Of a DNA stretch of 64,000 nt, positions 26,255 to 35,099 are shown one piece after another (position 1 is the first letter of the stretch; each line of letters begins with the position of its first letter). Below the pieces are notes generated by a model that saw nothing but the letters and a program-made list of their open reading frames with translations, ran no database searches and was not told the origin of the DNA. Source of the DNA: Bradyrhizobium elkanii WSM2783 (lineage in GTDB: Bacteria > Pseudomonadota > Alphaproteobacteria > Rhizobiales > Xanthobacteraceae); the NCBI RefSeq assembly GCF_000472865.1, contig NZ_AXAP01000016.1, positions 62,609 to 126,608 on the forward strand. The letters are read 5' to 3'. Position numbers and translations under genes: made by a program.

Positions 26255-27784
26255 TTACTCCACCACGATCTTCACGCGATCGCGGGGTTTGACCTGGGCG
26301 TGGGCGTCCAACCCGTTGAGGACGCGGAAGCGCTCGGTCGGGTGGTCGACGCCGCCCATGCGGTGCGAGAGCGATTCCACGGTGTCGCCGGGCTGCACAT
26401 TGATGACCTTGATGCGCAGCGGGCGCGCGGCCTGGATTTCCTCAAGCGTCAGGCGGCGGAACGAATTGACGGTCTCGCGCGCATTACGCTCGCTCTCGGT
26501 GGTCTTCTGCTTGGCCGCGAAGATGAAGCGATAGACGTCGCTGCCGAAGCGCAGTGCGTAGACCTTGAACTGCCATTGGTCGCCCCGCGCGGTGGCGGAC
26601 GCCGCCGGGAAGCCGTTGACGGTGATATCCTCTGTGGAAGCCTTGTCGACGCCTTCCATCCAGCCGGAGTTGAGATAGTCGCCGAGCGACTGTTCCGCCG
26701 GCACCCGCACCACATCGAACCGCATCGCCTGCGCGCCGCCTTCGCGAACGCCGATCACCGCCTGCGCGGTGTTGTCGAGCGTGAAGTTCTCCGGGGCCTG
26801 GAAGGTGAACCCGAGCTTGGGGTGCAGAAAGCGGCGGCCGCGGACGAAACCTTCGCTCGGGTCTTCGCCATAGACGATGTTGTCGATCGCGGCGAGATAG
26901 GTCTCGCGGTCGCGCTCGGCACCTTCGGGCGCCGCATATTGCCGCGCTGCGGCCTGCGCATTGGAAATGCGTTCGGGCGTTGCCGGATGCGAGGACAGGA
27001 AGTCCTGCGCGCGCGGATCGAACGAGGTCTTGCCGACCTTCAGCGCCGCATTGCGCTCCATCGCCGTGAGGAAGCGCGAGGCACCATAGGGGTCGAAATG
27101 CGCGCGCGCGGCGATGCCGACGCCGATGCCGTCGGCCTCGAATTCCTGCTGGCGCGAGAAGCTCGCCATCGTGAGCTTGGTCTTGGCCAAAGCGAGCGCA
27201 GTGAGATCGGGATCATTGCTCATGTCCGTGACGACGCGCGTCACCACCGCCGCCTGCCGTGCCTGGTCTTCGCGGATGGCGGCGTGCTTTGCGAGTACGT
27301 GCGCCATCTCGTGGCTCAGCACGGACGACAACTCTGAGGTGTCGCTGGCGAGCGCGATCAGGCCGCGCGTGACATAGAGCTGGCCGGTCGGCAGTGCGAA
27401 AGCGTTCACCGCGCCGGAATTGAGGATCGTCACCTTGTACCCCTGGTCGGGACGGTCGGACGCGGCGACCAGCCGATCGACGGTCTTGCTGATCAGGCCT
27501 TCCAGCTTCGGGTCGTCATAGGCGCCGCCATAGGTGGCAAGGATCCGCTCGTGCTCGCGCTCGCTCGCCGGCGTCTGCGCGACCGTGGGCTTCGGTTTTG
27601 CCGGTTGGGGCGCCGCGACCGGAGCTGCCGTTTCGAACCGGCCGGCGCCGAGATTGCCGCAGGCGGACAGCAGGGTCGCCGCGCACAAAAGCGCCAGCGC
27701 AGCCGAAAGGCCGCGGCCCGTCCTGTCCCGCCGTCCCACACCCTCAATCACGCCAGCTACTCTCAAGCTGCCGGAAGATATCAT
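26255..27784 (-). CDS. M48 metalloprotease lipoprotein with LysM-like C-terminus
   Basis: A 509-residue periplasmic lipoprotein. Its lipobox is AATLLSAC (Cys42). The peptidase domain has the zinc motif HEMAHVLAKH (His158, Glu159, His162) and the downstream Glu in RQQEFEADGIG. A beta-rich middle follows (about residues 310-440), and the end VQPGDTVESLSHRM...VKPRDRVKIVV resembles a LysM. The layout recalls BepA/LoiP-type envelope quality-control proteases but with a LysM-like end in place of TPR repeats. GTG 27751 is another possible start. Confidence 0.88.
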   Translation of the reverse strand: MISSGSLRVAGVIEGVGRRDRTGRGLSAALALLCAATLLSACGNLGAGRFETAAPVAAPQPAKPKPTVAQTPASEREHERILATYGGAYDDPKLEGLISKTVDRLVAASDRPDQGYKVTILNSGAVNAFALPTGQLYVTRGLIALASDTSELSSVLSHEMAHVLAKHAAIREDQARQAAVVTRVVTDMSNDPDLTALALAKTKLTMASFSRQQEFEADGIGVGIAARAHFDPYGASRFLTAMERNAALKVGKTSFDPRAQDFLSSHPATPERISNAQAAARQYAAPEGAERDRETYLAAIDNIVYGEDPSEGFVRGRRFLHPKLGFTFQAPENFTLDNTAQAVIGVREGGAQAMRFDVVRVPAEQSLGDYLNSGWMEGVDKASTEDITVNGFPAASATARGDQWQFKVYALRFGSDVYRFIFAAKQKTTESERNARETVNSFRRLTLEEIQAARPLRIKVINVQPGDTVESLSHRMGGVDHPTERFRVLNGLDAHAQVKPRDRVKIVVE

Positions 27785-27832
27785 GGTCCGACCCGCCGGA
27801 TCATGACCCCATCCCTGTTTGCGCCCTGTTTA

Positions 27833-27927
27833 CGCATGATCTCTCGGAAGAACGAGCTTCCCGGATCATGCTCTCATCTGTTTGCTTGAGCACGATCTTT
27901 TCGGAGAGCCGCTTCCCCTTTTCATGC
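27833..27927. repeat. Two degenerate copies of the GCATGATC palindromic repeat
   Basis: GCATGATCTCTCGGAAGAAC...CCGGATCATGC (27833-27872) and GAGCACGATCTTTTCGGAGAGC (from 27888) are degenerate relatives of the element at 6724-6772. Confidence 0.65.
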
Positions 27928-27929
27928 CC

Positions 27930-28724
27930 TTAGTTCCCGCCGAGCACTTCTAATTGCCCCACCCGGAGCAGTTCGATCCGTGGCCCGTTGCGCGCTTCGA
28001 TCCAGCCGCGGATGCGAATCCGTCGATTTTCCAGTGACTTAGGCGCAAGCCCAGCCGCCTCGATCGCGGGGATCATGCGCCTTGGAATAGTCACAGCAAA
28101 GTCCCGTGTCCAGTTCCGGCCAAAGTTGAGGTAGGTGGTTGCTCCCGCCTGACGCACGGACAAGACCTTCCCCTCGACCACCGCAAAACGCCCGATCCCC
28201 GCCAAAATATCGCCCGGACTTTCCGCGTTTTTTATGGCCGAGGCGTCGGCCCACGTTCCCCTTTTGGCCTGCCTCGCCTCGGCCTCGGCGGCAAGCAACA
28301 GGGTGGCGCAATCCCGGTTCGAGACATCAGGCGATACCATCGCCTGGCCCTGCTTCAATAGCTCGCTTTGTACGGCCGCGTCGGAGCCCGAGACAAAGAC
28401 GAATGCCGCCTGGCGTCCATAGCGGTCCGGCGCGTCGTCCTCGCCCTGCAGCGAGATGTCGCGTCCCATCACCAGCGCCGACAGGGCTGCGGCCCCTTTC
28501 TGCCGGTCCGCAATCTCGATGCCGGCGAGGCGGATCTCGCGGCCGTCCGCGAGACGAAAGCTGCGCCCGTCGGTCACGGACACGACCCGGCCCTCGCCCT
28601 GGGCTTCGAAAGCGCATCCCGCCGCGCGGGCCGAATCGGCTATCACTGGAGGGATGAGGCACAACAGCAACATTTGTGCACAAAATTTCGCGTGATGCGC
28701 TGTCACTTTGTGGCCCCGTGTCAT
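27930..28724 (-). CDS. Exported thermonuclease-fold (SNase-like) protein
   Basis: 264 residues with a signal peptide (MLLLCLIPPVIADSARAAG). Residues 45-160 follow the staphylococcal nuclease fold: GRVVSVTDGRSFRLADGREIRLAGIE, then APDRYGRQAAFVFV, then LLKQGQAMVSP and ARQAKRGTW. Two of the usual catalytic positions seem kept (Arg in IRLAGIE, Asp-Arg-Tyr-Gly), while the Asp/Glu pair around the calcium site is less clear. A second OB-like region (residues 170-260, VEGKVLSVRQAGATTYLNFG) follows. It may be a weak nuclease or just a binding protein of the periplasm. Confidence 0.75.
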   Translation of the reverse strand: MTRGHKVTAHHAKFCAQMLLLCLIPPVIADSARAAGCAFEAQGEGRVVSVTDGRSFRLADGREIRLAGIEIADRQKGAAALSALVMGRDISLQGEDDAPDRYGRQAAFVFVSGSDAAVQSELLKQGQAMVSPDVSNRDCATLLLAAEAEARQAKRGTWADASAIKNAESPGDILAGIGRFAVVEGKVLSVRQAGATTYLNFGRNWTRDFAVTIPRRMIPAIEAAGLAPKSLENRRIRIRGWIEARNGPRIELLRVGQLEVLGGN

Positions 28725-28936
28725 GACGCCGCTGCTAGCCGACTGAATTAGGACATGATTTTCCGTAACGACGTCGGTCTCCGTCCGACACTATCCCCGG
28801 GGCATTTTGACTTGAGGCCGATTGCGAGCATAAGTAGCACCCCATCGGCGGGGACCAGCAATGAAGCCGGAGCGCTGGGTTTCGCGCAAGCCAGTCTTGC
28901 CGCGCGTCCGGGCACAACAGGAAAGATAAGTGCTGC

Positions 28937-29455
28937 ATGAACTCGTTTTTTCGGCGGCAGTTGACCGATTACGTTGAATATCATCGTGACCCCTGGAATT
29001 GCGCGATGCATGTGTTCGGCATCGTGTTCCTGTTCCTGGCGGCCATTCTCCCCCTCAGCCTGTTGTCCTTCACTCTGTTCGGAGTCGAGATCAGCGCGGC
29101 CGTGCTCGCCGTGCTGCCGGTCCTGTTCTACTGGTTCTTGCTCGATCTTGCGCTTGGTGCCGGAATCTTTTGCGGGGCTGTCGCTCTGCTGTCACTGGCC
29201 GCCTGGATTGTCAGTCATGTGACCATCACCGGCTTGTGGTCGCTTACGGCGGTCCTCCTTGTCGTGGGAGTCGCCTCGCAGATCATCGGGCACCAGGTGT
29301 TCGAACGCAGGAAACCCTCGATGGCCGACCACCCCGCCCATCTGCTGCTCGGACCGATGTTCGTGATGGCGAAATTATTCATCGCGCTGGGCTTTCGGCA
29401 CGATCTCGCGCGTATTATCCAGCCTCCGCAAGATTCCCTGTCGTATTCCCAGTAG
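28937..29455 (+). CDS. DUF962 / Mpo1-like membrane protein
   Basis: 172 residues with four membrane helices. The N-terminal DYVEYHRDPWNCAMHVFGI and the later SQIIGHQVFERRKPSM and LLLGPMFVMAKL are the conserved blocks of the DUF962 (YGL010w/Mpo1-like) family. In yeast Mpo1 is an iron-dependent dioxygenase that acts on 2-hydroxy fatty acids, and the His residues in EYHRDP, CAMH and IIGHQ are the metal candidates here. That activity is untested in bacteria as far as can be said from this sequence. Confidence 0.8.
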   Translation: MNSFFRRQLTDYVEYHRDPWNCAMHVFGIVFLFLAAILPLSLLSFTLFGVEISAAVLAVLPVLFYWFLLDLALGAGIFCGAVALLSLAAWIVSHVTITGLWSLTAVLLVVGVASQIIGHQVFERRKPSMADHPAHLLLGPMFVMAKLFIALGFRHDLARIIQPPQDSLSYSQ

Positions 29456-29480
29456 CTCCAGCCGTACTGCATCCCACCGC

Positions 29481-30530
29481 ATGACACGAATCCTAGTTAC
29501 AGGCGGTAACGGCTTCATTGGCAAGCACCTGGTCTCGGCGCTTGTCGCGCAGGGCAGCGACGTGCGTGTGCTTGATCTGCAGCCGCCGTCGCGGGCGTTG
29601 CCGAAGGTCGAGTATGTCAAGGGATCGGTGCTTGACCGCGACCTCGTAGACAGCGCCATCGACGGCGTCGACGAGGTCTATCACCTTGCCGGGCTGCCCG
29701 GGATGTGGCTGCCGCGGAAAGCCGATTTCCACGATGTCAACTGTGGCGGCACCGAGGTCGTGATCGGGACCGCGTGCAAGCGCGGCGTGAAGCGGCTCCT
29801 GCACTGCTCCACCGAATCAATCCTGTTCCGCGCCTCGCGATCGGACGATCGCCTCGCCGACGACGCGCTATTGCCCGACGACATGCCGGGGCCCTATACG
29901 CGCTCGAAAATGCTCGCCGAACGCTATGCGATGCAGCAGGCGGCAGCGGGATATCCTGTCGTCATCGGCTGCCCCACGATGCCGATCGGGACCCACGACC
30001 ACAATTTCACGCCGCCGACGGAAATGCTCCGGCTATTCCTGAGCCAGCGCGTGCAGCTCTATCTGGATTTCGTCGTGAACCTGGTCGACGTGCGCGATGT
30101 CGCGGCAGGGCTGATCCTCGCCATGCAACGCGGGCAGTTCGGACATCGCTACATTCTCGGCGGCGAAGGCATCGCGCTGAAGCAGGTGCTGCGGATCATG
30201 GCGCATGTCAGGGGCCGGCGCACGCCGCGCCTTGCGATCAATGGCCGCCTTGCCGAGATCACCGCGGGCATCCTGGAGTTCGTTGCCGATCGCGTGACCC
30301 ACCGGCCGCCGTCGGGCACGGCCGAAGGGGTGCGGATCGCGCGGCGGGCAGAGGCGCTGTCGATCGAAAAGGCGCAGCGCGAACTCGGCTACGCGCCCGG
30401 GCCGGTCGAGCCGGTGCTTCGCGAAACCATTGCGCATCTGCTTGGCTCCGGTCACAATCAGGCGGAATGGGAACCGGCGTCGAGCCCGGGCGCCCAGTCG
30501 TTCAATACCACGCGCCGGTTTGGCGTCTGA
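29481..30530 (+). CDS. NAD-dependent epimerase/dehydratase (HpnA-like extended SDR)
   Basis: A 349-residue extended short-chain dehydrogenase. The NAD site is ILVTGGNGFIGKHL, the catalytic pair is YTRSKMLAE, and the hexose-binding area has CPTMPIGTHDHNFTPP, similar to the hopanoid-associated sugar epimerase HpnA. No other hopanoid gene is in the window, so the HpnA role is only suggested. It starts 25 bases after the DUF962 gene and is followed 25 bases later by the methyltransferase-like gene, so the three may form one transcript acting on membrane lipids. Confidence 0.8.
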   Translation: MTRILVTGGNGFIGKHLVSALVAQGSDVRVLDLQPPSRALPKVEYVKGSVLDRDLVDSAIDGVDEVYHLAGLPGMWLPRKADFHDVNCGGTEVVIGTACKRGVKRLLHCSTESILFRASRSDDRLADDALLPDDMPGPYTRSKMLAERYAMQQAAAGYPVVIGCPTMPIGTHDHNFTPPTEMLRLFLSQRVQLYLDFVVNLVDVRDVAAGLILAMQRGQFGHRYILGGEGIALKQVLRIMAHVRGRRTPRLAINGRLAEITAGILEFVADRVTHRPPSGTAEGVRIARRAEALSIEKAQRELGYAPGPVEPVLRETIAHLLGSGHNQAEWEPASSPGAQSFNTTRRFGV

Positions 30531-30555
30531 TCCAATCGCCTGATACGGTTGCAAT

Positions 30556-31182
30556 ATGTCGCAAGACCCTGGTCAATGGTTCGCATTTGTCTGGAGCGGG
30601 TGGACCGCCACCTGGCCCACCCAGTTGCTCGCCATCATCTGGATTCTATGGGTCATGAGCTGGGTGGCGGCATCGGTCTGGTCCGGCCAGACCAAGAAGC
30701 ACGTCATGACCTCGGACTCGCTGAGGTACCGCATCCCGATCCTCGTGGGCGCGATCCTGTTCCTGCCATGGACCGGACAGGTGCTGGGGGAAAAGCCGTT
30801 GTGGCAGTTCGGCAGCTTCGGCATCTACGTAATGGCGGTCCTGACGCTGGCCGGAATCTCCTTCACCTGGTGGGCGCGAATCCATCTCGGACGGTTCTGG
30901 TCGAACGCGATCACGCACAAGGAAGGCCACCACGTCATTGACACAGGGCCGTATGGCCTCGTGCGCCATCCGATCTACACCGGCCTGATCGCGGGAATGC
31001 TGGTCACCGGCATTGCCGTCGGGACGGTGACGGCGATCCTCGGGGCAGTGCTGATCTCGCTCGGTATGGCGCAGAAGGCCCGCATGGAGGAGGTATTCCT
31101 CAGCGCCGAACTCGGCGCGGAGGAATATGGAGCGTATCGCCGGCGCGTTCCGATGCTGATCCCGTTCATGCCGGCCGGTTAG
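30556..31182 (+). CDS. Isoprenylcysteine carboxylmethyltransferase-family membrane protein
   Basis: 208 residues with five membrane helices. The C-terminal block HHVIDTGPYGLVRHPIYTG followed by ARMEEVFLSAELGAEEYGAYRRRVP is the SAM-binding signature of the ICMT/PEMT fold. Bacterial members methylate small lipids or unknown acceptors; true prenylcysteine substrates are not expected. It sits last in the DUF962-epimerase-ICMT run. Confidence 0.85.
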   Translation: MSQDPGQWFAFVWSGWTATWPTQLLAIIWILWVMSWVAASVWSGQTKKHVMTSDSLRYRIPILVGAILFLPWTGQVLGEKPLWQFGSFGIYVMAVLTLAGISFTWWARIHLGRFWSNAITHKEGHHVIDTGPYGLVRHPIYTGLIAGMLVTGIAVGTVTAILGAVLISLGMAQKARMEEVFLSAELGAEEYGAYRRRVPMLIPFMPAG

Positions 31183-31217
31183 CCGCAGCACGGTTTCTGC
31201 TTAAATCAGAATGGCGC

Positions 31218-31303
31218 CGTAGCCCGAGTGAAGCGCCAGCGGCCGCTCGTAAAGGCTGACGCAGATGTCCCGGGTTGCGCGTTCCGCTCCAACCCGGGCT
31301 ACG
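31218..31303. repeat. Palindromic repeat with paired AGCCCGGGTT-type ends
   Basis: It begins CGTAGCCCGAGTGAAGCG and ends with CCCGGGTT...AACCCGGGCTACG. A second member of the family is at 43374-43457. It lies between convergent genes and may form a strong hairpin. Confidence 0.65.
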
Positions 31304-31315
31304 TGCAGACATCTA

Positions 31316-32350
31316 TCACCGTGGTCGCGGAGACGACTTCTCGCCCGAAGCCTGGCCCCGCGAAGGGCGGGGAGTGGGACTTGCCGGTCGCTTTGCCGGC
31401 TCCGCGGCCGCCGCCGTTGTTGCGGGCTGCTGCGAGACTGGCATCAGGTGGCGCGGGATGACGACGCGCTGGCCGGCGGTCAGTGGGGCATTATCGGAGA
31501 GCTGATTGGCCTGGATGAGCGACCACAGCGGGACGTGGTTCACTGTGGCCAGACCCTGCAAGGTGTCGCCTGCGCGGGCGTATTGCGGAATGCCGCTGTC
31601 CCACAGCTCGAGCGGCGCATCTTGCGGAACGACGTAGCGCAGCGGTGCAGTCTCGCCTTTGATCTGCATCGGTGTCGTCCCGAGTTGCACGACCGCGTTC
31701 ACCAACTGGTCGTGGATGGTATCCATCTTGTCGATGTTGATGTGGGTGACTTCCTTATGGTCCTTCAGGTCGAAGCTTGCATAGTGGCCTTGATAGCCCG
31801 ACTCGGCGACGACATCGCCGCCCCCCAACACGCTGTCGGACATGAAGATATTGATGAAGCGCTCGACATTGAGCGGCACTTTCCCCGTTGCGTGCGCCGG
31901 ATCGATGGCGACGATCAGGCTGACCGGGATGTTCTCCTCCTGAAGGACTTCGGCGAATATCACGGAGCAAAGTCCGCCCATCGAGTGCCCGATCAGGACG
32001 ATCGGAAGAGGATCCTTTTTGTATTCGCGGATCGCCTTGGCGGCGATGAGCCGGCAGATGGTAAACTCGTTAACGTCGGCCTCGACGCCGACCTCCTGGA
32101 GGCGGCTGGTCAGTTGATCCATCCCGCGCGAAAAAATCGGGCCCATGGCGCCACGAAACAGATAGGCGCGCACCCGTGGCGTCGGAGCGGGTTGTTCGGC
32201 GGCAGGGGGCGGTAATGCGGCCACCGTGGCAGCGGTATTGGCCTGCTTTGCGGCCGGAGCCGCGAGCGCGAAATGGCAACCGGCCGGCCAGATGCAGGCG
32301 ACAAGCATTGCCCGAAACACAATGGCCATTAGCGGTTTCGGATTGATCAT
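31316..32350 (-). CDS. Exported alpha/beta-hydrolase-fold protein with LysM domain
   Basis: A 344-residue exported protein. The signal sequence is followed by a Pro/Ala linker, then an alpha/beta hydrolase core with the nucleophile elbow IVLIGHSMGGLCSVIF (about residue 130), a strand SLIVAIDPAHAT with an Asp in the acid position, and HINIDKMDTIHDQ with a His near the end. Residues 265-320 form a LysM (YARAGDTLQGLATVN...LIQANQLSDN...GQRVVIP), which normally binds peptidoglycan or chitin-like glycans. The last 40 residues are disordered. It is adjacent to and related to the gene at 32497. The substrate is unknown. Confidence 0.8.
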   Translation of the reverse strand: MINPKPLMAIVFRAMLVACIWPAGCHFALAAPAAKQANTAATVAALPPPAAEQPAPTPRVRAYLFRGAMGPIFSRGMDQLTSRLQEVGVEADVNEFTICRLIAAKAIREYKKDPLPIVLIGHSMGGLCSVIFAEVLQEENIPVSLIVAIDPAHATGKVPLNVERFINIFMSDSVLGGGDVVAESGYQGHYASFDLKDHKEVTHINIDKMDTIHDQLVNAVVQLGTTPMQIKGETAPLRYVVPQDAPLELWDSGIPQYARAGDTLQGLATVNHVPLWSLIQANQLSDNAPLTAGQRVVIPRHLMPVSQQPATTAAAAEPAKRPASPTPRPSRGQASGEKSSPRPR

Positions 32351-32496
32351 GCGCCTTCCGCCTGTGGTTTCGGCGCGCAGATACGCCGGCGCCCGATTGC
32401 CGGCTGGCCACTTGCCCGCGTTTGAGATGAACTATCGCGCAGGAATTGGCAAGAATTGCGGCGCAACCTGCGCGCCGCAATTCGACAGGCCCGGGA

Positions 32497-33240
32497 TCAG
32501 TTACGGACCGCAGCCGCGCTGGCGGCCGCCCGTGGTGGTACGGCGGCGCTTGCCTCACTCGGCTGCCGCCGCTTCGTCGGCGATGCCGGGCTTGGCCGGC
32601 CGAAGACGACAGCGTCGATCTCGCTGATCACCTTCTGCTGCATGATCTGGCTCTTTTCGATCGTCAGGTGCCCGACGCCCGGCACGCTCTGGACATTGAC
32701 GTTGTCAAGCGTGCCCTGGAATCCCCTGGCCCTTTCGACCGGAGTGCCGGCGCCGTTGGCGACGTAGAAATTGATGTATCGTCCGACCCGTCCCGAGAGG
32801 CTGGTGTGGAACACCGAGTCGAGCCCGATGGCAAGCTTCACGGGAACGCCGAGTTGGTCCAGCCTCGCGACCATATCCGGCAGGGAGGTCGCGCCCGAGG
32901 AGTGACCGACCAGGATAACGGTCTTGATCTTGCCGCTGCGGTATTCGGCCGCGGCCTCGTTGGCGAGCGATGACCAGAACACGTAATTGCTGATCGTCAC
33001 GCGCATGCCCTGCGCTTCCAGTTTGGCGGCAATTTCGTCCAGTCCCAGCGAGAAGATGTTCAGGACCCCGCGGAGCAGAAAGACGTGGGCAGTGGAGGCG
33101 CGAGCGGCGGCCGATTCCGGCGCAGCCTGCGCCGGGCTTGCGACGACCGGAAGCAGCAGCAACAGCGCGGTCGCGACGGCGCGCAGCCTCGGAAACAAGT
33201 GCCGGCCGACCAGTCCGGTGTGGCCGCGATATGCGTTCAT
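32497..33240 (-). CDS. Exported alpha/beta-hydrolase-fold protein (paralogue without LysM)
   Basis: 247 residues with a signal peptide (LRAVATALLLLLPVVASPAQA). The core parallels the neighbour step by step: AHVFLLRGVLNIFSLGLDEI (versus AYLFRGAMGPIFSRGMDQL), VILVGHSSGATSLPDM for the elbow, AIGLDSVFHTSL, and VGRYINFYV (versus VERFINIFM), ending VPGVGHLTIEKS with a His. It lacks the LysM and instead ends in an Ala/Pro-rich tail. ATG 33240 has GAGGAGG directly upstream. The 146-base gap to the LysM gene has no visible terminator, so co-transcription is likely. Confidence 0.8.
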   Translation of the reverse strand: MNAYRGHTGLVGRHLFPRLRAVATALLLLLPVVASPAQAAPESAAARASTAHVFLLRGVLNIFSLGLDEIAAKLEAQGMRVTISNYVFWSSLANEAAAEYRSGKIKTVILVGHSSGATSLPDMVARLDQLGVPVKLAIGLDSVFHTSLSGRVGRYINFYVANGAGTPVERARGFQGTLDNVNVQSVPGVGHLTIEKSQIMQQKVISEIDAVVFGRPSPASPTKRRQPSEASAAVPPRAAASAAAVRN

Positions 33241-33751
33241 GGCTCCTCCTCGAAGGGCTACCGAATATTTGCGACGACCGTACCCCCAGCCCCCTCGCAA
33301 CCGCAACAAAAGCGGTACGCGCGGCGTGGCTTTACTGAGGCGGCGTGTCTCGCGAGCAACACGGAGTCAGGGATTCGTTAATCTCTGTCGTGAGCTAGGG
33401 GCGTGGGAACTAGGCGAGAAAATGGCGGCCACCGGGAGGCAATCGAAATCAGCAGCGAGGCACGCGCTTTTGATTGCCGCATGTCCGGACGCGCCTGCGC
33501 CTGTGGGCTCAATTGCAAGTCGCTGCTCGGGGCGAGACCCGTGATCAAAGCGCTGTTTCGTTCGACCGCAAACTTCGATCGACGCCGAGATATTGTATCG
33601 AGCTGACGCCCCCGAAGACCATTCCGCTTAACGGAAAACCACAGGCGGATTCATGCATTGCCGCGGCTTGCTGCCACCAATCTCATGCGGCATGATCGCG
33701 CTGCAAAATGGTAGACCGCAGTCAATGTGGCTGACGAACCGGGAGGACTTC
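33241..33751. other. Intergenic stretch with an IclR-like palindrome
   Basis: No gene was recognised in these 511 bases between divergent genes. The only clear structure is the palindrome at 33622-33636, listed separately. GGGAGGA just before 33752 is the ribosome site of the next gene. Confidence 0.4.
33622..33636. promoter_or_regulatory. TTCCG-N5-CGGAA palindrome, candidate operator
   Basis: TTCCG at 33622-33626 and CGGAA at 33632-33636 surround a five-base centre CTTAA. IclR-family operators often have this shape. It lies 116 bases before the start of the substrate-binding protein gene. Confidence 0.45.
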
Positions 33752-34960
33752 ATGAAACGGATTCTGTCGGGTGCATTCGCCTGCATGCTGGCGGTCTCGG
33801 CCACTGCGGCGCTGGCGCAGAGCAAACCGCCGCCCCTCAAGATCGGCGGCATCCTCGACATGTCGAGCCTCTACGCCGACATCACCGGCCCCGGCAGCGA
33901 AACCGCCGCCAAGATGGCGGTGGAGGATTTCGGCGGTGAGGTCGTGGGCCGCAAGGTCGAGGTCGTGGTCGGCGATCATCTCAACAAGGCCGACCTCGCC
34001 GCGAACATCGCGCGCGATATGCTCGACAACCAGGGCGTCGAGATGATCTTCGACGTCGCGGCTTCCGCCACCGCGCTCGCCGCGGGCGAGATCGCCAAGG
34101 CGCGGGGCAAGATCATCATCTTCAATGGGCCCGGCTCGATCCGCCTCTCCAACGAGGCCTGCGGCCCCTATACCGTGCACTATGTGTTCGACACCTTCGC
34201 GCAGGCCAATGTGACGGGTCTAGCGGCGGTCAAATCCGGCCTCGACACCTGGTTCTTCCTGACCGCCGACTACGCCTTCGGGCAGGATCTCGAGAAGGAC
34301 ACCACCAATGTCGTGGTCAAGACTGGCGGCAAGGTGCTGGGCAGTGTCCGCCATCCGCTGAATACGTCGGACTTCTCGTCCTTCCTGCTGCAGGCGCAGG
34401 CCTCAAAGGCGAAGGTGATCGGGCTTGCCAATGCCGGCGGCGACACCATCAACGCGATCAAGCAGGCGGCCGAATTCGGTCTGACCAAGAGCGGCCAGAA
34501 ACTCTCCCCGTTGCTCGCCTTCGTCACCGACATCGACAGCGTCGGCCTCGACACCGCGCAGGGGCTGTTGCTCGCCGAAGCCTTCTACTGGGACCTGAAC
34601 GACGACACCCGCGCATTCACCAAGCGCTTCATGGAGCGCACCAAGCGCGTGCCGACCTCGGCGCAGGCCGGCGTCTATTCGTCCGTCACGCATTACCTGA
34701 AGGCGGTGAAGGCCGCGGGCACCACGGATGCCGCGGCTGTGATGAAGGTGATGAAGGAGACCCCGATCAACGACATGTTCGCCAAGAACGGCAGGATCCG
34801 CGAGGACGGCCGCATGGTGCACGACATGTATCTGTTCGAGGTGAAGAAGCCGTCCGAGTCCAAGGGACGCTGGGACGACTACAAGCTGCTCGCGACCGTT
34901 TCCGGCAACGAGGCGTTCCAGCCGCTGGAAAATTCGCGCTGCCCGCTGGTGAAGAAGTGA
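33752..34960 (+). CDS. Branched-chain-amino-acid-type ABC substrate-binding protein
   Basis: 402 residues with a signal peptide cut near AALAQSKPP. The mature part is a Leu/Ile/Val-binding type periplasmic protein: LKIGGILDMSSLYADITGPGS, AVEDFGGEVVGRKVEVVVGDH, a hinge around WFFLTADYAFGQDLE and a second lobe with SSVTHYLKAVKAAGTTD. In Bradyrhizobium such proteins beside acyl-CoA genes often bind aromatic or fatty acids. ATG 33752 has GGGAGGA upstream; the longer frame back to 33653 is not supported. No permease gene lies nearby. Confidence 0.88.
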   Translation: MKRILSGAFACMLAVSATAALAQSKPPPLKIGGILDMSSLYADITGPGSETAAKMAVEDFGGEVVGRKVEVVVGDHLNKADLAANIARDMLDNQGVEMIFDVAASATALAAGEIAKARGKIIIFNGPGSIRLSNEACGPYTVHYVFDTFAQANVTGLAAVKSGLDTWFFLTADYAFGQDLEKDTTNVVVKTGGKVLGSVRHPLNTSDFSSFLLQAQASKAKVIGLANAGGDTINAIKQAAEFGLTKSGQKLSPLLAFVTDIDSVGLDTAQGLLLAEAFYWDLNDDTRAFTKRFMERTKRVPTSAQAGVYSSVTHYLKAVKAAGTTDAAAVMKVMKETPINDMFAKNGRIREDGRMVHDMYLFEVKKPSESKGRWDDYKLLATVSGNEAFQPLENSRCPLVKK

Positions 34961-34974
34961 CGCGAAGCGTGGCC

Positions 34975-35057
34975 GTCATTGCGAGGAGCGATAGCGACGA
35001 AGCAATCCATGGCTCCGCAAGCGGCGAGATGGATTGCTTCGCTCCGCTCGCAATGAC
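34975..35057. repeat. Palindromic repeat GTCATTGCGAG...CTCGCAATGAC
   Basis: An 11-base perfect inverted pair closes this 83-base element, and inside it GAAGCAATCCAT pairs with ATGGATTGCTTC. It is a dispersed intergenic element type, placed between the binding protein and the crotonase gene. Confidence 0.8.
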
Positions 35058-35099
35058 GGTGGATGGATCTAACTAACAACAACCAAGAAAGCCAAACCC

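Noticed and set aside
34975..35057. CRISPR-like repeat
   Set aside because: It is a single palindromic element without regularly spaced copies or spacers.
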